In this document: positions 51,401 to 63,984 of the stretch, one piece after another
How positions within the stretch are numbered: the first letter of the stretch is position 1
Layout of the letters: each line of letters starts with the position of its first letter
Origin: Dimorphilus gyrociliatus
Lineage: Eukaryota; Annelida; Polychaeta; Dinophilidae
Reading direction: 5' to 3'
Assembly (NCBI GenBank): GCA_904063045.1
Contig: CAJFCJ010000015.1
Location: forward strand, 1,123,034 to 1,187,033
Length of the DNA: 64,000 bases
Translations under genes and position numbers: made by a program
Notes under the pieces: model-generated
Database searches by the model: none
Told to the model about the DNA's origin: nothing
What the model saw: the letters and a program-made list of their open reading frames with translations, nothing else

Positions 51401-53971
51401 AACCTTTATTTCGTCTCTTAATTTCGCTGCTTGAGACGGATGATTAAATCTAAAGACATTAACTTGTCCAAAACAGAGAACATCGCCTAAGTGCATTAAA
51501 GTGGTCATGTTTGTATAAAATAATCAATGAAGAATTAATACAAATGTGTAAATTGTGTAAATACCTTGTTTAAGTTGTACGCGGTTTATGATAGTTTCAC
51601 CATTTAAGGTGCAAATTGCACCTTCACTTGGAAGCATGAAAACAGATCCTTTTTTTGTATTTTCGATGGTACAGTGTTCAAACAAAACATCATCTCCATT
51701 TAACTCTAAATGTATATAAAAAATTTCAATATTATTAATATTGTTATAAAATATTATTAATTTTTACCAATATCTGGCGGCACTTTCTCATTTTGTACAC
51801 CTATTCTGTTTATTCCTTCCCTCAGCTCAAATAAGGCAATACCGGTTGAAAGTAAATCATCATCTATCCCTATCAAATGGGGTAAGTTGGAATGGAGGAC
51901 AACGCCAGTACCCTGTCTACTTAAATCAAGAGCTCCGCCACCAGATTTTAATATTTGGGCTGCTTTCTGCCATCTGGCTTGCCATTCTTCAGTGAGTTCT
52001 TTAATCTATAATATGGTTAATTGAGATTAAGATTGCTGAGAATAAAAGTGTAATTTAAATTACATACCTTGGCTTCATTTTCGTGTAATTTTTCTTGTAC
52101 ACGAGGACTTGATGTGCTATCCTACAGATAATTTTATGAATTAATGAAATTACCCTGGTCAAAAATTATTCGAAAAATAGTTACAATATGAGAGCCAATC
52201 ATAGACTTCAACCGCTCAATCTCAGCTCTCAAATCTCTTATTAATTTAACATTCGGGTCTTCATTTATGGTCGGTTTATTGATAATGTTCTTGGCTCTAT
52301 TTGCAAATCTCAAAGTACTTAACGTTTCGCCGTAATTTACATCCGCAGGAGAAATTGCTATTCAAATAAAAAAAAATGTAATGAGAGATAATCAGGCAGA
52401 GGCTGACTTTCATATATTACTTACTGGCAATCATTATTGTTTTTGAATTTCCTCCGAGGCTATCTTTCAATAACCACGATAAAACAGAATCTCGATATGG
52501 GATAAAAGCATTTCTTTTACTCTTCTCACTCAGATCAGCTGTTATAAAAAATAGTATATCGAAAATATTCATCAAATAAGTTAGACAAACCGAGAGCAGA
52601 AATTACATTTCCAAGTGTCGTTAGAGAACGATTAATACTACCACCCTCTTTCAATCTTTGTCCAGTAGCACCTGTTGCATCAGCTCGCTCACTGCAAATA
52701 AATTTGAACTTTTTAACTTGAAAAATATAACGAAAAGAAGATATTTAATACCTTCCGGCTAAGTCGACTAAGTGAATTTTACTGCTGGTTTCACTAGGAA
52801 TGTTACCAGTAAATTTCGCCTAATATAAAAGTATTAATGAATTTAACATTCTTTTCTGTTAGTTAGTAAGAAACCTGTGTAAAATTGACAGTAAATATTG
52901 CATGACTTCGACTGCTGGTGTCATTCATATTCGTTGAAGCAGTAGTTCTGATAAAAAACGAAGTTTATAAGCCATAGTTAATTTGAGTACTGTTATCAAC
53001 CTATGAGTATTTCCGCAATCCATTAACTCTAAAATGTCATCATATTTCTGAACAATGTGCTTTGATAAATCTTGTACATAAGGCCCTTGTTTCGGATGTT
53101 CTCGAACTTTTAAAGAATGTTGCGACTTAGGTTTTAGCAGATCTCTGACTTTTTCATTGTAAATTTCTAGATAACTACGGATAGTATGAAGAAATGGTTA
53201 AAAAATCTAAGTATTAATTACTAATTATAAATTAATTAACTCACCTTACAACTGTTTGATATGTTGTGTCCAAATCTTTCATTCTAGAAAATAGAGCTTT
53301 ACAAATTCTGGGGGTGAGACCGGCGTCATCCTATTTTAAAGCATAATTTGCACATTGTACATTTAAATATGTTTTTTGCATGTAAAACACATTCTATTTT
53401 ATCACCTGAGCTCCAGTCATGGTATATGTCTTACCAGATCCAGTTTGTCCATACGCAAAAATACATGCATTGTAGCCTTCGTAAGCGGAATTTATGACAT
53501 CTTCACCTAAGTCACTGAAAACCTATTGCGTAATAAAAAATAGAATCGTGTTAGAGAAAAATTAGTATTTTCAAAAATTAAAACCTTTTCTTGAGAGTCG
53601 AATCGCACCTCACTTCTACTGACGCTCCAATACGAATAATCGTAAGTGAATTCTTTACATTTATCACTGGGGAACGTATTAAAATTTGAGGCCTCCAAGA
53701 GCTAAAAATAGACAGAGGAGGGGCAAATTCAATGCAAAATCAAGCGTATTTTTTCTCAAACCTTTGGATTTAATATAGATGTTTTGCAATCATCCATTTG
53801 AATAATAAATCTGCTCCCCATGTCCAATTCTCTACAAGTCAAAGAGTAAATAACAGGACAAAAAACATTAACAACATTCTTAAAAAAGTGTAAACATTAC
53901 AAAAATTGGCTTTAAAGTAATTACCGTTGATTTAGAGGTCTGACTCGAACTGCCACCTTTACAGACGACAT
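48434..53971 (-). CDS. KIF16B: KIF16B, PX-domain kinesin-3
   Basis: Plus-end motor that carries early endosomes by binding PI3P. Many short exons. The motor starts at 53971 ([16 protein letters not shown]), with P-loop [13 protein letters not shown] at about 53410-53460 and switch regions at 52.6-52.9 kb (HLVDLAG-type DLAG on the minus strand near 52750). An FHA domain follows at about 51.5-51.9 kb, then long coiled coils (49.8-51.0 kb, rich in Glu, Lys and Gln), a basic helix (49.35-49.5 kb), and a C-terminal PX domain at 48434-48870. The PX domain has the PI3P-binding [11 protein letters not shown] and LPPKKW motifs. Motor-FHA-coil-PX is the KIF16B layout; KIF1A-type motors end in PH instead. 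It is head-to-head with SUCLG2. Confidence 0.93.
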
Positions 53972-54612
53972 TTTGCTCTTTTTCATCAGCTTAGAGTATA
54001 AATCGAAGTTATATTTCACATATGTTTGTCACACTTTTGTACTTCCGGTGCGGATACTGTCATGTGACTAAAAAAAAGTTGTATGGTCAAAGCGACATCT
54101 GCTGTTTTCTACAGTAAAATCAATCTTCCGATTATTTTGTTTGTTTGTTTGTTTTTACCAGTCTAAGCGAACTTTTATAATGTGTTACAACTTTAAAATA
54201 AAAAATGAAACAGTTTTTTCAAAAAACTATGGCCTAAAATTCAATTCACACCAAGTTCGTAATTTCGAACATTTGCTATTTTATTATGTAATTCAGTACT
54301 TTTGAAGTATTCATTAAACCCAAATGATTCAAAATATTATATAACGATTTATGCTATTAACAATAAAGCTAAAGAAAATCATATAATTTGGTAAATTTTG
54401 TTGGTTTCAAATTTCAGTATAAATAATTGTTTACTAATAATAAGTGCTAAGTATTTTTCATATAAAATAAGTAATATAAATGCTTTATATTTTAGTACGT
54501 ATTTTAATCTTTTCATTTTGATGGCCTTACCTATTAAAAAGAAAATAAATGAGAGTTTGAATAAGCCCTCGTTCAAAATTCGTGTGTACCACGTGACACT
54601 CACGTTGTAAAC
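53972..54612. promoter_or_regulatory. Divergent promoter region KIF16B / SUCLG2
   Basis: 641 bp. ETS site ACTTCCGGT at 54041-54049 and E-box CATGTG at 54061-54066 sit 70-95 bp from the KIF16B ATG. A CACGTGAC E-box at 54590-54597 lies 18 bp before the SUCLG2 ATG, which itself is in an ATGGCGGC YY1-like context. The middle is AT-rich and holds no gene. Confidence 0.5.
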
Positions 54613-56469
54613 ATGGCGGCCATTAGCAGAAGTCTTGGACAATCCGTTAAAAAATTGTTAAATACACACGTTAGTATTTTCCCATAACCTAGCTGCTAAA
54701 TTACTGTTAAAAGTCAATGTCTAATTATTATGGTAACTCCATAATACATATTTGTTAGAACTTACCTTGCTCATATTTTCAATATATCCTCTATGACCTC
54801 TATCGGTAAAAATTTTACATTGTTGAATTCTTTACAGAATGGGATCATTACATCTTGTCAACAAAGATTTCTTAATTTGCAAGAATATCAGAGCAAAAAA
54901 TTGATGCAAGATCATAAAATTACTGTTCAAAGATTTTGCGTAGTGGATAACTTGAAAGAAGCTAATGATATAGCAAAAAACTTCAGTAAGTTTCATTGTT
55001 TCGCTTTTTAGAAGACCTTTAAATAGCCATAGACGATCAAATTATTTAAAAAATGCTATATAAAAATTTATAGCAAAAGAGGCCATTCTTTGAAAATGAA
55101 GAAAATCAAACCTTGAAGTGTAACGTAACATTCCCAACTAGACAAAAAATATTCAAACTAATTGTATTAATTTGTAAAGCAAATTGTTTATAACTTCTAC
55201 TTTTCATATGAAACTTTTTCCAATAGAGGCTGATGAATATGTAATCAAAGCTCAGATTTTGGCTGGCGGCCGTGGAAAAGGCGTTTTTGACACAGGATTT
55301 AAAGGTGGTGTGAAATTAACAAAAAATCCAGATGAAGTTGCCAATTACATTGAAAAAATGCTTGGAAATAAATTGACGACAAAGCAAACTCCTCCGGGTG
55401 GTGTCAAAGTTAAAAAAGTTATGGTTGCACAAGCTTTAGATATATCTAGAGAAACCTACTTTGCTATATTGCTCGATAGAGCTACTGCAGGGCCTATTCT
55501 AGTTGGTAGTCCAGAAGGAGGCATGGATATTGAACAGGTAGCTGAGGACTCTCCTGAAAAAATTTTCAGAGGTAAACCAAATGCTTTTATCAGCGTATTA
55601 ACTTTCATATAAAAAATCTTTTGCAGAACCTATCGATATTGAAGTTGGATGCACACGGGAAATTGCTGAAAGAATGGCAAAAAATTTAAACTTTGAAGGA
55701 CAAAAATTAGTCGATTGTGCTGACCAGATAGAAAAATTGTACAATTTCTTTATCAAAGTGAGTTTCATATTTAATATAATTGTTATTTCTATTAGACTTA
55801 CATTACAACATAGGTTGATGCTACACAAGTAGAAATAAACCCTCTGGGAGAAACACCTCAAGGCCAAGTTGTCTGCTTTGATGCAAAAATAAACTTTGAT
55901 GACAACGCCGCATTCCGACAAAAAGAAATTTTTGCTTTGGATGACAACTCTGAAACAGATCCCAGAGAAGTTGAAGCCCAAAAGTACGAATTAAACTATG
56001 TTGGTATGGATGGTAATATTGGATGTCTAGTTAATGGTGCAGGCTTAGCTATGGCAACCATGGATATCATTAAGCATCATGGAGGTGAACCAGCCAACTT
56101 TTTAGACTGTGGTGGTGGCGTTACTGAAGGTCAAGTTCTCCAAGCTTTTAAGCTGTTGACTGCCGATCCAAGAGTTGAAGCTATCCTCGTTAATGTTTTT
56201 GGCGGTATTGTTGATTGTGCAGTCATTGCCAATGGCATAGTAAAAGCATGTAAGAATATTGACTTGAAAATTCCCGTTGTTGTCAGATTAGAAGGTAACT
56301 GCTGCTAGTAATTTGTGGTAACAGACATAAAATGTTAACTCTAACAATTTTCCTAACAGGCACCAATGTTGATAACGCAAAGGCTTTGTTGGAGCAGTCA
56401 GGATTATCTTTAATAACTGCCTCAGACTTTGGAGATGCAGCTGTGAAGGCTGTTGCTGCTCTCAACTAA
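54613..56469 (+). CDS. SUCLG2: Succinyl-CoA ligase beta subunit, GTP-forming type
   Basis: Mitochondrial TCA-cycle enzyme converting succinyl-CoA plus GDP and phosphate to succinate, CoA and GTP with the alpha subunit SUCLG1. Exons: 54613-54669, 54838-54985, 55227-55571, 55627-55757, 55814-56294 and 56360-56469, all in phase, giving 423 residues. A basic N-terminal presequence ([17 protein letters not shown]) precedes [20 protein letters not shown]. The ATP-grasp core has [31 protein letters not shown] and [15 protein letters not shown]; the ligase part has [28 protein letters not shown] and [30 protein letters not shown] and [19 protein letters not shown] fit SUCLG2 better than the ATP-specific SUCLA2. 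Confidence 0.93.
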
Positions 56470-56772
56470 AACGAGAAAAAAAAATAAAAATATAGTTACC
56501 TTTGTTTAGTAACTTCGGTTACTTCTCGATTTCTCTTTGTTTGCTAAATACAACTGATAATAGTCTAGTAACGAAACTGTCCGTGCAAATTATGATAATT
56601 AAATGAAAAATCCAAAAATAATTCAGAGTTATGGCTTCAACTTATATTACAATTATTTATTTAATTACATAGTAATTCGAGAGAACAATCAAGGCAGCAT
56701 TTGATAGAGATAAGATAAATATTATCACTTATTTATTTTTTATAAATATAAACATATATATGCAGTTTGCTC
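56470..56772. other. Convergent 3' region SUCLG2 / C2orf81
   Basis: 303 bp of AT-rich sequence, presumably both 3' UTRs; nothing else seen. Confidence 0.4.
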
Positions 56773-59700
56773 TCAGTAAATGTCTGATGTGTAACTAGCA
56801 CTTGACGGTATTGGAGGAATGGGTGGAGTTTGTGGTAAAGGTTTAACAACAGGACTCTGATGATCTAAAATCTCTTTTACAGTTGTAATTGGAACTCTAG
56901 CAACAGTTTCTATCGGACGTAATTCAGCTTCTAGAGATACACCCTGATTTGTTCTACGCACGTTCTGTAGGAAAAAATAATCATAAAAGAAAGTTACCTT
57001 TTATATTTATCTAAAAAAAATATATTACCTGTTTTGGTCCTTTTTTAATTCGCTCACCTTCTTTTACGAGAACACCAGGAGCAACGTCAATAGTCTCTAA
57101 CTAAAATACAAAAATATAATATGTATAAATAAAAGCATAATCGAAGAATTGGATGATAAGCAAAGTTTTAGATACAAACAAGTGTATTTCCTATTGGCTT
57201 TTTTGAGGATGCTGTTGTTGCATTCGGTACTTTCTCTAAAAGATGAGGATAAAGAAAATCATTAATTGAGTTTAATAAATTCCGGTTGATCTTTAAAGTG
57301 TACCATCAAGAGATGTGTTGACTAACGAGGATTCTGTTTTACGGGTGAATTTTCTTTGTTTTGCCAGAGATGGATCGGTGACCTTTACTTTAACATTTAC
57401 TCTGTTTTGATTAAAAACCATAATAAAAAATAATGATTTAATTATAGTTAGAGATTATCGCTTACTTATGAGATGGCAATTGCTCCGGTTTGATTTTCGT
57501 TACGCCTATAACATTACCATAATCATCATAAAAGACATCTCGAGTTGCTGGCGGTCTTCCTCCTTGCAACTGTAGAGTATCAAACAATAATTATCCGACA
57601 AAAAATTGTAGATTGCATTCAATTTGTTAGTAAATTCCTTTGAATCATGCTTAAATCATGCTTCTTAAACTGTGTGCAACTATTATTATTTTATATTTTG
57701 AACGGTCGGAAAAGTCATATGAAACTTCAACCAAAATAATAAATGAAGGAGATAAAATTGGATGAACTAGGAGTGAAAACATGTTTTGATTTGAAGAAGA
57801 TTTAAAAAGATATAATCTTCCTTCAGTTGTTGAAGTTCATAACAATTTTGAATCGAATTCTTTTAAAAATACCGTAATTCAAAATCTAATGTGCAAAGAA
57901 ATGAAAACAAAAAATCATATAAGTCAGATACTTTTTCGTTCTTCATAATATCCACCATCTTAATAACCTTTTTAGGCATAGTTGCGTACTGTCAAATGAC
58001 TCTTAAGCTATTTTATGATTGTACACAAAGTTAAAAAGATCAACCCTTTAGGCACAAACCTTGATCAGCGATTGGGCGGATAAAGGTAATAGTAGAGCTT
58101 TCGGATCTAAATCATTAATACTTCTTTCCCTTTCGATTCCCGATACGTATTTCATAACTTCTTCAAAACACAGACGATTTTCGGTTTGATCTAAACTTTC
58201 CATCGGTCCTAGATTTGCCTGAAGTAATGTAACATAGTTAGTATTCTTTTTATTATTATTTAACAAGATTCTACTTTCGGTAAACTGCCAACATGTGGTT
58301 TATAAGTTTTTTTCCGTTTCTTCAAATCTTGCTTCTTTCTCTCATCTTTTCTTCGCTCTTGAACATCTGATTTGGGTTCTAATACTGCAATTTCCTCTTT
58401 CTCTGAAGTCTGTTTTTCATATGGCTGAGTATCTTCTTCGTTCTGATCGTTCTCAGTATTTTCCTCAATTCGTTCAGCATCTTCCCTTTCAACTTCTTCC
58501 CTTGTTTCTTCTTGAATGGAAGGTATATGGGCTTTAGCATTTTCAGCATCTTCAACAGTCTCCTCTGGTATTGGCTCCTCCTTCTGGCTCCTGGCAGACG
58601 AAACTCTTCGAACTTCAACCGGTACTACTCCTTGGGCCCAACAATCAGGTACAGGGGTTGGAGGCTCTACAAAACAAAAGGGAAATTATATCAAAATTAT
58701 GACAAATACGGAGTGGGTTTTTTATTTTTATTTAATCATAAAACCTTCATCCTCCGCCCACCAACAGATAATTAGTATCTTCAGAAAATTTACAAGCTGA
58801 CAAAAGTGCGAATAAAACGATTATTTTACTTTGGAAAGGCCTAACTATAATCTTTAAATAGGCAAATATTTTTTTGCATCTAATAGAATACATGTTAAAC
58901 ATTTGCATACTATTCCAATATACTAAGAATTTTAACTTAAGGATGATAAAAATAGGTTTTAACAAAAATTAGTGCATCTGATAAATAAAAGTACTTGGAG
59001 AAATTGTAATGATTTCAACAGTTTTTAATGGGCGTACCAAAGTCTTTACAGTCATACGTATAGAGTGAAAAAGGTTTGTTTTCACTTGATCTTTGAACTT
59101 TATTGGAGCTTTTATTTAACATCTTGAAAATATAACTTACTCTTTGTCCTAGTTTAAAAGCTTCAGCTAGTATTAAGAAAATAATTAATCCTTTTTAAAG
59201 ATCTTTTTCAAACCTTTTTAACTAATTATACCCATTTTAAATGGTATTAAATCTCTCACAGAAGACCCTAGAATGTTGAAAGCTCTTAATGAATGAGTTT
59301 CTCTCTTATTCCTATCAATATCTTACAGGATACAGATAGTTCAGAGTCTTTAGAACGGAGGATATATGACCAGAATATTTGTAAATCATTCATAGGTTAT
59401 ATTTCTAACCTTCATCTTCTGTCCACAATGACCATGCCTGTTTTGGACTACACGGTCTCTCTTCTATCTGTTCTTCCTCTTCTAGCCATTCAACTGCAAT
59501 CTCTCCTTCGTCTCTTTGCAAAAATCGCCACTAATCAAATTAAAAACATGTTTTAAAATACATCAGTGATGTGAAATGAGATTACCTCAATAAGATCTAA
59601 TAGGGCTTCCTTAGCTTGAGCGACAGTAAATGGAATAAGTTGATTACCAATATATCCTTTAAATATTAAATCTAATGCATTTTCTACAATTTCTTCGGTG

Positions 59701-59925
59701 ATTTCATAGACAAATTCTTCATTGTCATCGGTCTCCAGCATAAAATTCCTGATTTTTATTGATGTAACATATGAATTATAGATGCTAAAAAGTAATTTTT
59801 GAGTTATAAACATACCAGTCTCTGTCATTAAATTTTCCAGGTATTATATCCTGTGTTATTGCAGGAGCTGGAGTTGTATATGATTTAGATGTCTTGTCTG
59901 CTCGAGATTTTGGAGGAGGTGCCAT
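56773..59925 (-). CDS. C2orf81: C2orf81 homologue
   Basis: A conserved protein of unknown biochemical role, reported in ciliated and testis-rich contexts for its vertebrate homologue as far as I recall. The start is MAPPPKSRADKTSKSYTTP at 59925, then ITQDIIPGKFNDRDW, matching the DIVPGRLSEAEW region of human C2orf81. The next exon has DLIFKGYIGNQLIPFTVAQA and KEALLDLIEWRFLQRDEGEI, the best-conserved block, followed by PTPVPDCWAQGVVPV. After that come a long Glu/Lys-rich low-complexity stretch (58.3-58.6 kb), a conserved exon (LCFEEVMKYVSGIERERSIN), small exons around 57.0-57.6 kb (APGVLVKEGERIKKGPKQ), and a proline-rich C-terminus (PLPQTPPIPPIPSSASY). One intron of about 740 nt (58670-59408) is unusually large here. 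It is divergent from ENKD1. Confidence 0.85.
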
Positions 59926-60431
59926 TTTAAAGACCTCAGAGCTTTAATATTGTAATAAAAAAGTTTGTAATCACGCACGATTAACTCAAAGTAGAAAAAT
60001 TGAAATCATGTTACTGTTGTTATGGAAACTAACTCTCGTAATAGGGAACCATGTCTTTTATTTGTGAAATAAAAGTAAGAATTAATAATAAAATCCATAC
60101 TTTAAAACGTACCTCAGTGTTCATTTATAACATTTTTGTTATTTTTTTCTATTAATTTTCCTAAAAGAGAACTTTTTAATAAAAAGTTTTGATTTACTGC
60201 TATGGGAAACCAGTCTAACGTTTGTATGGTCTCGCGAGAATTTTAAATTCCGGCGTACGAACTATTCGTATCATAGCAATGTAACTATTCATTTTTGTCT
60301 TTAAACCTAGTTCTCTATTTTTGATATAATATCATATAAGTCATTGATTTGAATATTATTTCAACTATAAATATCAAATGAAGAATGTATTTCCACTTTT
60401 CAGCTTTAGAAAATATTGCTAAATTTGTTGA
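59926..60431. promoter_or_regulatory. Divergent region C2orf81 / ENKD1
   Basis: 506 bp, AT-rich except for TCTCGCGAGA-like sequence at about 60231-60240 (GTCTCGCGAGAATT), the TCTCGCGAGA palindrome bound by ZBTB33/BANP-type factors in vertebrate housekeeping promoters. It lies about 195 bp before the proposed upstream ENKD1 ATG. Both flanking genes are likely ciliary, so co-regulation is plausible but unproven. Confidence 0.45.
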
Positions 60432-61792
60432 ATGGTATCTCTATTGAACGGTCCAATTCCGTTTGATCCGTGCTTTGACAAGTCTTACTATAACCTACCT
60501 GCAACAAAAATTCGCCCAGAAGCTACAGACTAAACTCTAAAAACAGAAGGCACAGTTGATATGCTCTTAAACGTTGAAGGACTTAGTTTACATAGAGGTG
60601 GCTCTAAGCCTAGTAAGTAATTATAGATTATCTTTAATCTTGTATTCATCGTATAGTTAATCGAATCGAAAGTGATGATCTTATGATTGATTTAAATTTT
60701 ATTTGTCAAATTACAGAGGTTGAGCCCAAAGACCATGTTAAGGAAAATGTTAAGAGAATGAGACAAATTCAAAGGCAGGTGCAGAAGAAAGAAGAAACAA
60801 GCCGGCAACCGGTAAGAGCTTTATGGAAAAGTGAAAAATACGAAGGTGTACAGTCTAAAGTTCAAGAGCAAATAAAGGTAATTAAGTAAAGCAGATTTTA
60901 GTTGTAAAATTATCATAGTCAAACTTCCAAAGTTATGTTTAAACCTGTGTTAATATTTAAACAAAAGGGTTAAATACTGTTTGCTTTTTTTTATTACTAG
61001 CAAGAACCTGACGCTCCCAGACCACACACAGCTCACTATTTGAGAGCTCATTCGAGAACTGGCTACTCTGATTCCAAGGGTCCAAGACCCGCCAGCGTCG
61101 AGCCTCCAGAAGAAAAATTAAGTGTACCAAAGGCCGAAACAGCAAGAGACGTCAAATTAATAAGAAGAAATATTGATTTTATTAAAGCAAATGGTAGAAG
61201 TGTAAAATATTGCTCAGTTAAAAGAAGTCCAAGCTTAACTGCTCTGGACGAACTAAAGAAAAAGAAAGAAGAGGAAGTTTCAACCTATAAGAAGGGTGTT
61301 GTTCCTAAATAGTAAATATTTTTCTCGTTACATTTCACTACCAAAAATTCTCCTGCCCTAAAGATAAAGGGTATGGAAATTAAGAAATTTTCTAATAGTT
61401 CTATCACATTTACAGTTTAGAAAAAAGAAAAGACGAATGGAAGAGAGAGGAAGAAGAGCGAATTGCTAGCATACCAGACCCTGATCTCCCGCCAGGCCAT
61501 AGACTTTTACCTGAAGCGGATAGACGATCAACGCTCGAGAAATTAAAAGAAAGTATGATAAAACAATTTTTAATGATACTAATTATCACCAAAAAACTTA
61601 ATTTACCTTTTCTTCTTTTACATCATCTTAGCTGGAATTGATTTGAATAATCAATTAGCTTGTATGCCAGTTCGAAATGATACTCTTACAATTCGACGCA
61701 AGAGAGATGAACTTGAAAGAAAAATCTCTGAAGTAGAAGAAGCTATTAAGATTTTCTCTCGCTCAAAAGTGTTCGTCAAATTGGACTCTTAA
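60432..61792 (+). CDS. ENKD1: ENKD1 (enkurin domain protein 1), with an in-frame TAA near the N-terminus
   Basis: Microtubule- and centrosome/cilium-associated protein that displaces CP110 in vertebrates. From 60561 the frame encodes MLLNVEGLSLHRGG, then DHVKENVKRMRQIQRQVQKK, PVRALWKSEKYEGVQSKV, HTAHYLRAHSRTGYSDS, DFIKANGRSVK, and the enkurin domain: a basic exon, PDPDLPPGHRLLPEADRRS, a helix, and VEEAIKIFSRSKVFVKLDS at the end. This matches human ENKD1 along its length. Upstream, in the same frame from an ATG at 60432, lies LLNGPIPFDPCFDKSYYNL, which matches the human ENKD1 N-terminus (GPIPPDP...NY). A TAA at 60531-60533 cuts this off 9 codons before the 60561 ATG. Either translation starts at 60561, or the stop is a base error, a polymorphism or read through. 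Confidence 0.9.
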
Positions 61793-62321
61793 CAAATTAT
61801 TTTCTGATAGTATTGATAAAAAAAACACCGCATATATATTTTTTAAAGATGACCTTCAATTAATAAGTCGGTTTGTTTGTTTCCTTCGATGTAGAAAATA
61901 ACTTTTCATACCATTAATTCACTTATAATTTGTGTTTATTAGTTTCAAATAAACGAAAGAAATATTCTTTTAAACTGTTCTTCCTCTGCCTATTATACTT
62001 GTCAACCGCAAAAGCGTCCAATCTTAAATTGGAAATTTGTTCGCAAAATTATTTGATGATGCAAAACAAAGAAGCAAAAGAACACAATTAAATCACAAGT
62101 GCAGTTTTTTGTAAGCCTTTTCTTAATGAAGGCTTACTTATATTTGCAAAAAATGTTTCATCTTCCATATTTTCGTCTCTTAACGTTATATGATAAAAAA
62201 AATTGTTGCATGCGTTCGCATTCACTCTGAATATTTGTTATTTTTTAAAAAAAAGAAAAAAATAGCATTTAACAAAAAAGAAATAGTAAAAAAAAGACCA
62301 TTTTTTCAGTTTAAAAACAAT
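61793..62321. other. Convergent 3' region ENKD1 / kelch gene
   Basis: 529 bp of AT-rich sequence, presumably both 3' UTRs. No gene seen. Confidence 0.4.
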
Positions 62322-63984
62322 TTAAGCGCGTAGTCGTATTTCATAAAAAGAATCATAAAACTCCCCTTCGTTATCGCCACCCCCAAATATCAATAACTTA
62401 ATATAAGGATCGGACTCGTAACAGCAACAGCTATGGCCAGTTAAAGCACATAAAGTCTTAGGAACATTTAGCTTTGTCCATTGCCATGAAGATAAATTTG
62501 TATCGAGAATAAATGAGTCACTAAGTGCGATATCACCATTGTAACCACCATGAATGAAAACTTTGTTTGAGAATGAGCATGATGCATGCCAAGTTCTGGG
62601 CTCTGGAGGGGGGCCTAAAATATCACGTTTAACCCATTCACCCACTCCCAAATCCAATATATGGACATCGTTAAAGCACTTCGGAGAATCCCAGCCACCA
62701 AAGATTATTAGCCGATCATAGTTAATTAAATCAGCCGAATGACCCGACCTTGCAGCAGGAGGAGATCCCATAGTTACTGGCTTGTACCATAACTCTTCAA
62801 GGGTATTAAAGACGAAGAGGCTATTACTACATTCATCCGGGTTTTCCTTGCTTTTCGGAGTAATACCGGCAAAAACCCATATTTCATATCTAAACATTGT
62901 TGCGGAATGATAGCTAACTAATGGTGCGTCGCCGCTATACTTTACTTCCCGCCATTTCCATTGTATGGTATCGAGCACGTGGACGTCAGAAAACCATCTA
63001 GTATTCTTACTACCACCAATTAGATATAAGCATTTAGTTAACTCGTCGAATACAACAGCATGACCTGTTCTAGCCGGTGGGATCGTGTTGTCTTCATCTT
63101 CGATCGTTTGCCATTTATCAGTTTCTGTAGGTATTTTACAACAAAATAAACATTTATTTTTTATATCGCGAATACTTACGATGATTGTATGACCAAAACG
63201 AATCTTTTGAGAGTTTACTACCAAAACCCTGCCCCCCAAACATGACACATTCCTGATTATTTAAAGAAGTCATTCTTTGACCCCATCTATTCGAGGGCCA
63301 ATTTTGTTCATTTTTTACAAATTTTTTTACTATAATTTCTTCTGGCTCTACATTGTTTACTTCTTCCATTATATAGTCATGATTCTCTTTGATAATGTCA
63401 GAAATCTCTTTCTTTTGATTTTTGAGAGGCTTCGCTTTTTTTTCTATTGGAGTTAACCGTTTCGAAAGACTATTCTGTTTTGATCGATCGTTTGTTTTCT
63501 TAGCCTTGGGCTGTAATTTGCCGTATTAAATTAATCATAAAAAATAAAACCCCATTATTCAGTTAACTGACCGTTATATGAGAAGTATCATTAGGCGTTG
63601 TTTTCTTACGACCGCGTTTCGTTGGCGTACAATTTTCATTCTCATCCAAAAGCTTTTGACGCTTGTTGGGCGATTTTTCAATGGCGCGCCTTTTCTGAAC
63701 ATTCTTCTTAGGAGTTCCCGTTGGTTTTGTACGTTTCACCTCCGAAGCGTCTTCTATTTTTTTCTTTACAATTTTTCTCTTTGTTCTGCGAAGAGTAACC
63801 TTTGCTGGAGTTGGTTTCTTCTCAATCTTTTTAGCAGATCGTTTTTTGGCTGCCTGTCATGGTCCGCGACATAAACGTTAAATGACCCTGAAAAGTTGCT
63901 GCTATACACTCAAAAACTTACATCTGAAGGCTTTGCCTTCAGTTTAACTGCAGTGGCGGTTTTCTTACGCGTCGTTGGTGCCAT
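62322..63984 (-). CDS. Kelch-propeller protein with basic N-terminus
   Basis: Start codon at 63984 (MAPTTRKKTATAVKLKAKPS), so the gene is complete apart from its promoter. The first 150-200 residues are Lys/Arg-rich (for example TPTKRGRKKTTP, an AT-hook-like GRKK), suggesting nuclear or nucleic-acid association. After a hinge (WPSNRWGQRMTSLN) six kelch blades follow: FGGQGFGSKL, LYLIGGSKNTRWFSDVHVLD, IWVFAGI, LIIFGGWDSPKCFNDVHILD, VFIHGGYNGDIALSDSFILD and LLIFGGGDNEGEFYDSF. Each has the GG pair and a spaced Trp. I see no BTB, BACK, F-box or transmembrane segment, so it is not a KLHL adaptor. The family is probably KLHDC-like, but I cannot name an orthologue. Function unknown. Confidence 0.85.
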
